Origin: an uncultured Filifactor sp.
Lineage (GTDB): Bacteria > Bacillota > Clostridia > Peptostreptococcales > Filifactoraceae
Length of the DNA stretch: 6,894 bases
Direction: 5' to 3'
Assembly (NCBI GenBank): GCA_947254385.1
Contig: CAMYCP010000070.1
Coordinates: 1 to 6,894 of the forward strand
The position numbers and the translations under genes were made by a program. The notes under the pieces were generated by a model, which did not search any database, had not been told where the DNA came from, and saw only the letters and a list, made by a program, of their open reading frames with translations. Below, in pieces: positions 6,695-6,894 of the stretch (position 1 is the first letter of the stretch; every line of letters starts with the position of its first letter).

Positions 6695-6838
6695 TTTGAA
6701 ACACTCCTTTGCAAAAAAATCCCGCTACAAAAATTTTTTCTTAAATCGTGAAAAATCATATTTAATTATTTCATAAATAAAAAAATCTGCATAAAAATAT
6801 GTAATGGTCACATCTAAAACTTCTGTAAAAATCATTTC
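6695..6838 (-). other. Untranslated leader of the crt transcript
   Basis: If transcription begins about 7 nt after the -10 box, the leader is about 145 nt long and very AT-rich. It ends with the crt ribosome binding site AAAGGAG (6710-6704). I see no terminator-like stem followed by a T-run, and no riboswitch that I recognise. A tiny repeat, ATCAT-GAA-ATGAT (6843-6831, - strand), overlaps the start region. Confidence 0.45.
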
Positions 6839-6844
6839 ATGATA

Positions 6845-6873
6845 ATAATACCATTTGCCGTTATGATTGTCAA
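6845..6873 (-). promoter_or_regulatory. Main promoter of the crt-hbd-thlA block
   Basis: On the - strand there is a perfect -35 TTGACA (6873-6868), a 17-bp spacer and -10 TATTAT (6850-6845). The TG one base before the -10 makes it an extended -10. This is a near-consensus housekeeping sigma promoter. Transcription should begin near 6838. The -35 lies inside the candidate Rex site, so bound repressor would block RNA polymerase. Confidence 0.85.
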
Positions 6874-6884
6874 CAGTTTAACAA
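6867..6884. promoter_or_regulatory. Candidate Rex (NADH/NAD+ sensor) operator over the crt promoter
   Basis: The - strand reads TTGTTAAACTGTTGACAA. The clostridial Rex consensus is TTGTTAANNNNTTAACAA, so 13 of the 14 defined positions match, and the palindromic ends TTGT/ACAA are exact. The site overlaps the whole -35 box. Rex represses the crt-bcd-etf-hbd and thl genes in Clostridium acetobutylicum when NADH is low, which makes this target biologically expected. The rex gene itself is not in the window. Confidence 0.75.
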
Positions 6885-6894
6885 AATCAAAAAC

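Noticed and set aside
6201..6776. 191-codon open frame on the + strand opposite crt
   Set aside because: It is wholly antisense to a well-supported crt gene and its promoter leader, has no ribosome binding site that I can see, and its translation resembles no family. It mirrors the codon bias of crt.
6864..6894. ATG on the + strand that opens a frame running off the right edge
   Set aside because: Only ten codons are visible, there is no ribosome binding site before it, and it overlaps the Rex-type operator and -35 box. A divergent gene cannot be supported.
1..6894. Signs of mobile elements, CRISPR, integration sites or an unknown defence system
   Set aside because: No direct-repeat arrays, transposase or integrase frames, or unexplained genes were seen; nearly all of the window is metabolic genes of known families.

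Overview
The window looks like part of the chromosome of a low-GC, anaerobic, butyrate-forming bacterium, most likely a Bacillota (Clostridia or Tissierellia-type). The reasons are AT-rich intergenic DNA, strong AGGAGG-type ribosome binding sites before every gene, non-ATG starts, and a complete acetyl-CoA to butyryl-CoA gene set with clostridial-type proteins. The genus cannot be fixed from this sequence alone.

Layout. On the left, on the + strand, is mscL (28-390), the large-conductance mechanosensitive channel. A strong hairpin with T-runs on both sides (500-532) lies between it and the convergent block and probably stops transcription from both directions. The rest of the window is on the - strand and reads right to left: crt (6694-5936), hbd (5837-4992), thlA (4933-3752), a 200-bp gap, then bcd (3551-2412), etfB (2396-1614) and etfA (1568-549). 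No frameshifts, mobile elements, CRISPR arrays, tRNAs or rRNAs were seen.

How the genes work together. Thiolase joins two acetyl-CoA to acetoacetyl-CoA. Hbd reduces this to 3-hydroxybutyryl-CoA, and Crt dehydrates that to crotonyl-CoA. Bcd with EtfAB reduces crotonyl-CoA to butyryl-CoA with NADH, in clostridia coupled by flavin-based electron bifurcation to ferredoxin reduction. The genes that release butyrate (ptb-buk or a CoA-transferase) are not in the window.

Regulation. Upstream of crt is a near-consensus extended -10 promoter (TTGACA, 17 bp, TATTAT). An 18-bp sequence, TTGTTAAACTGTTGACAA, overlaps its -35 and matches the clostridial Rex (NADH/NAD+ sensor) operator with one mismatch in the defined positions. 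A second candidate promoter, followed at once by a perfect 15-bp inverted repeat, lies in the thlA-bcd gap and may drive bcd-etfBA separately.

The most notable protein feature is in Hbd. Its dinucleotide fold reads GTGTMA instead of GxGxxG, and the Asp that normally holds the NAD ribose is replaced by a Gly-Arg-Arg stretch. This predicts NADPH rather than NADH use. I found no wholly new system here; the points of interest are the redox control and the cofactor choice of a known pathway.
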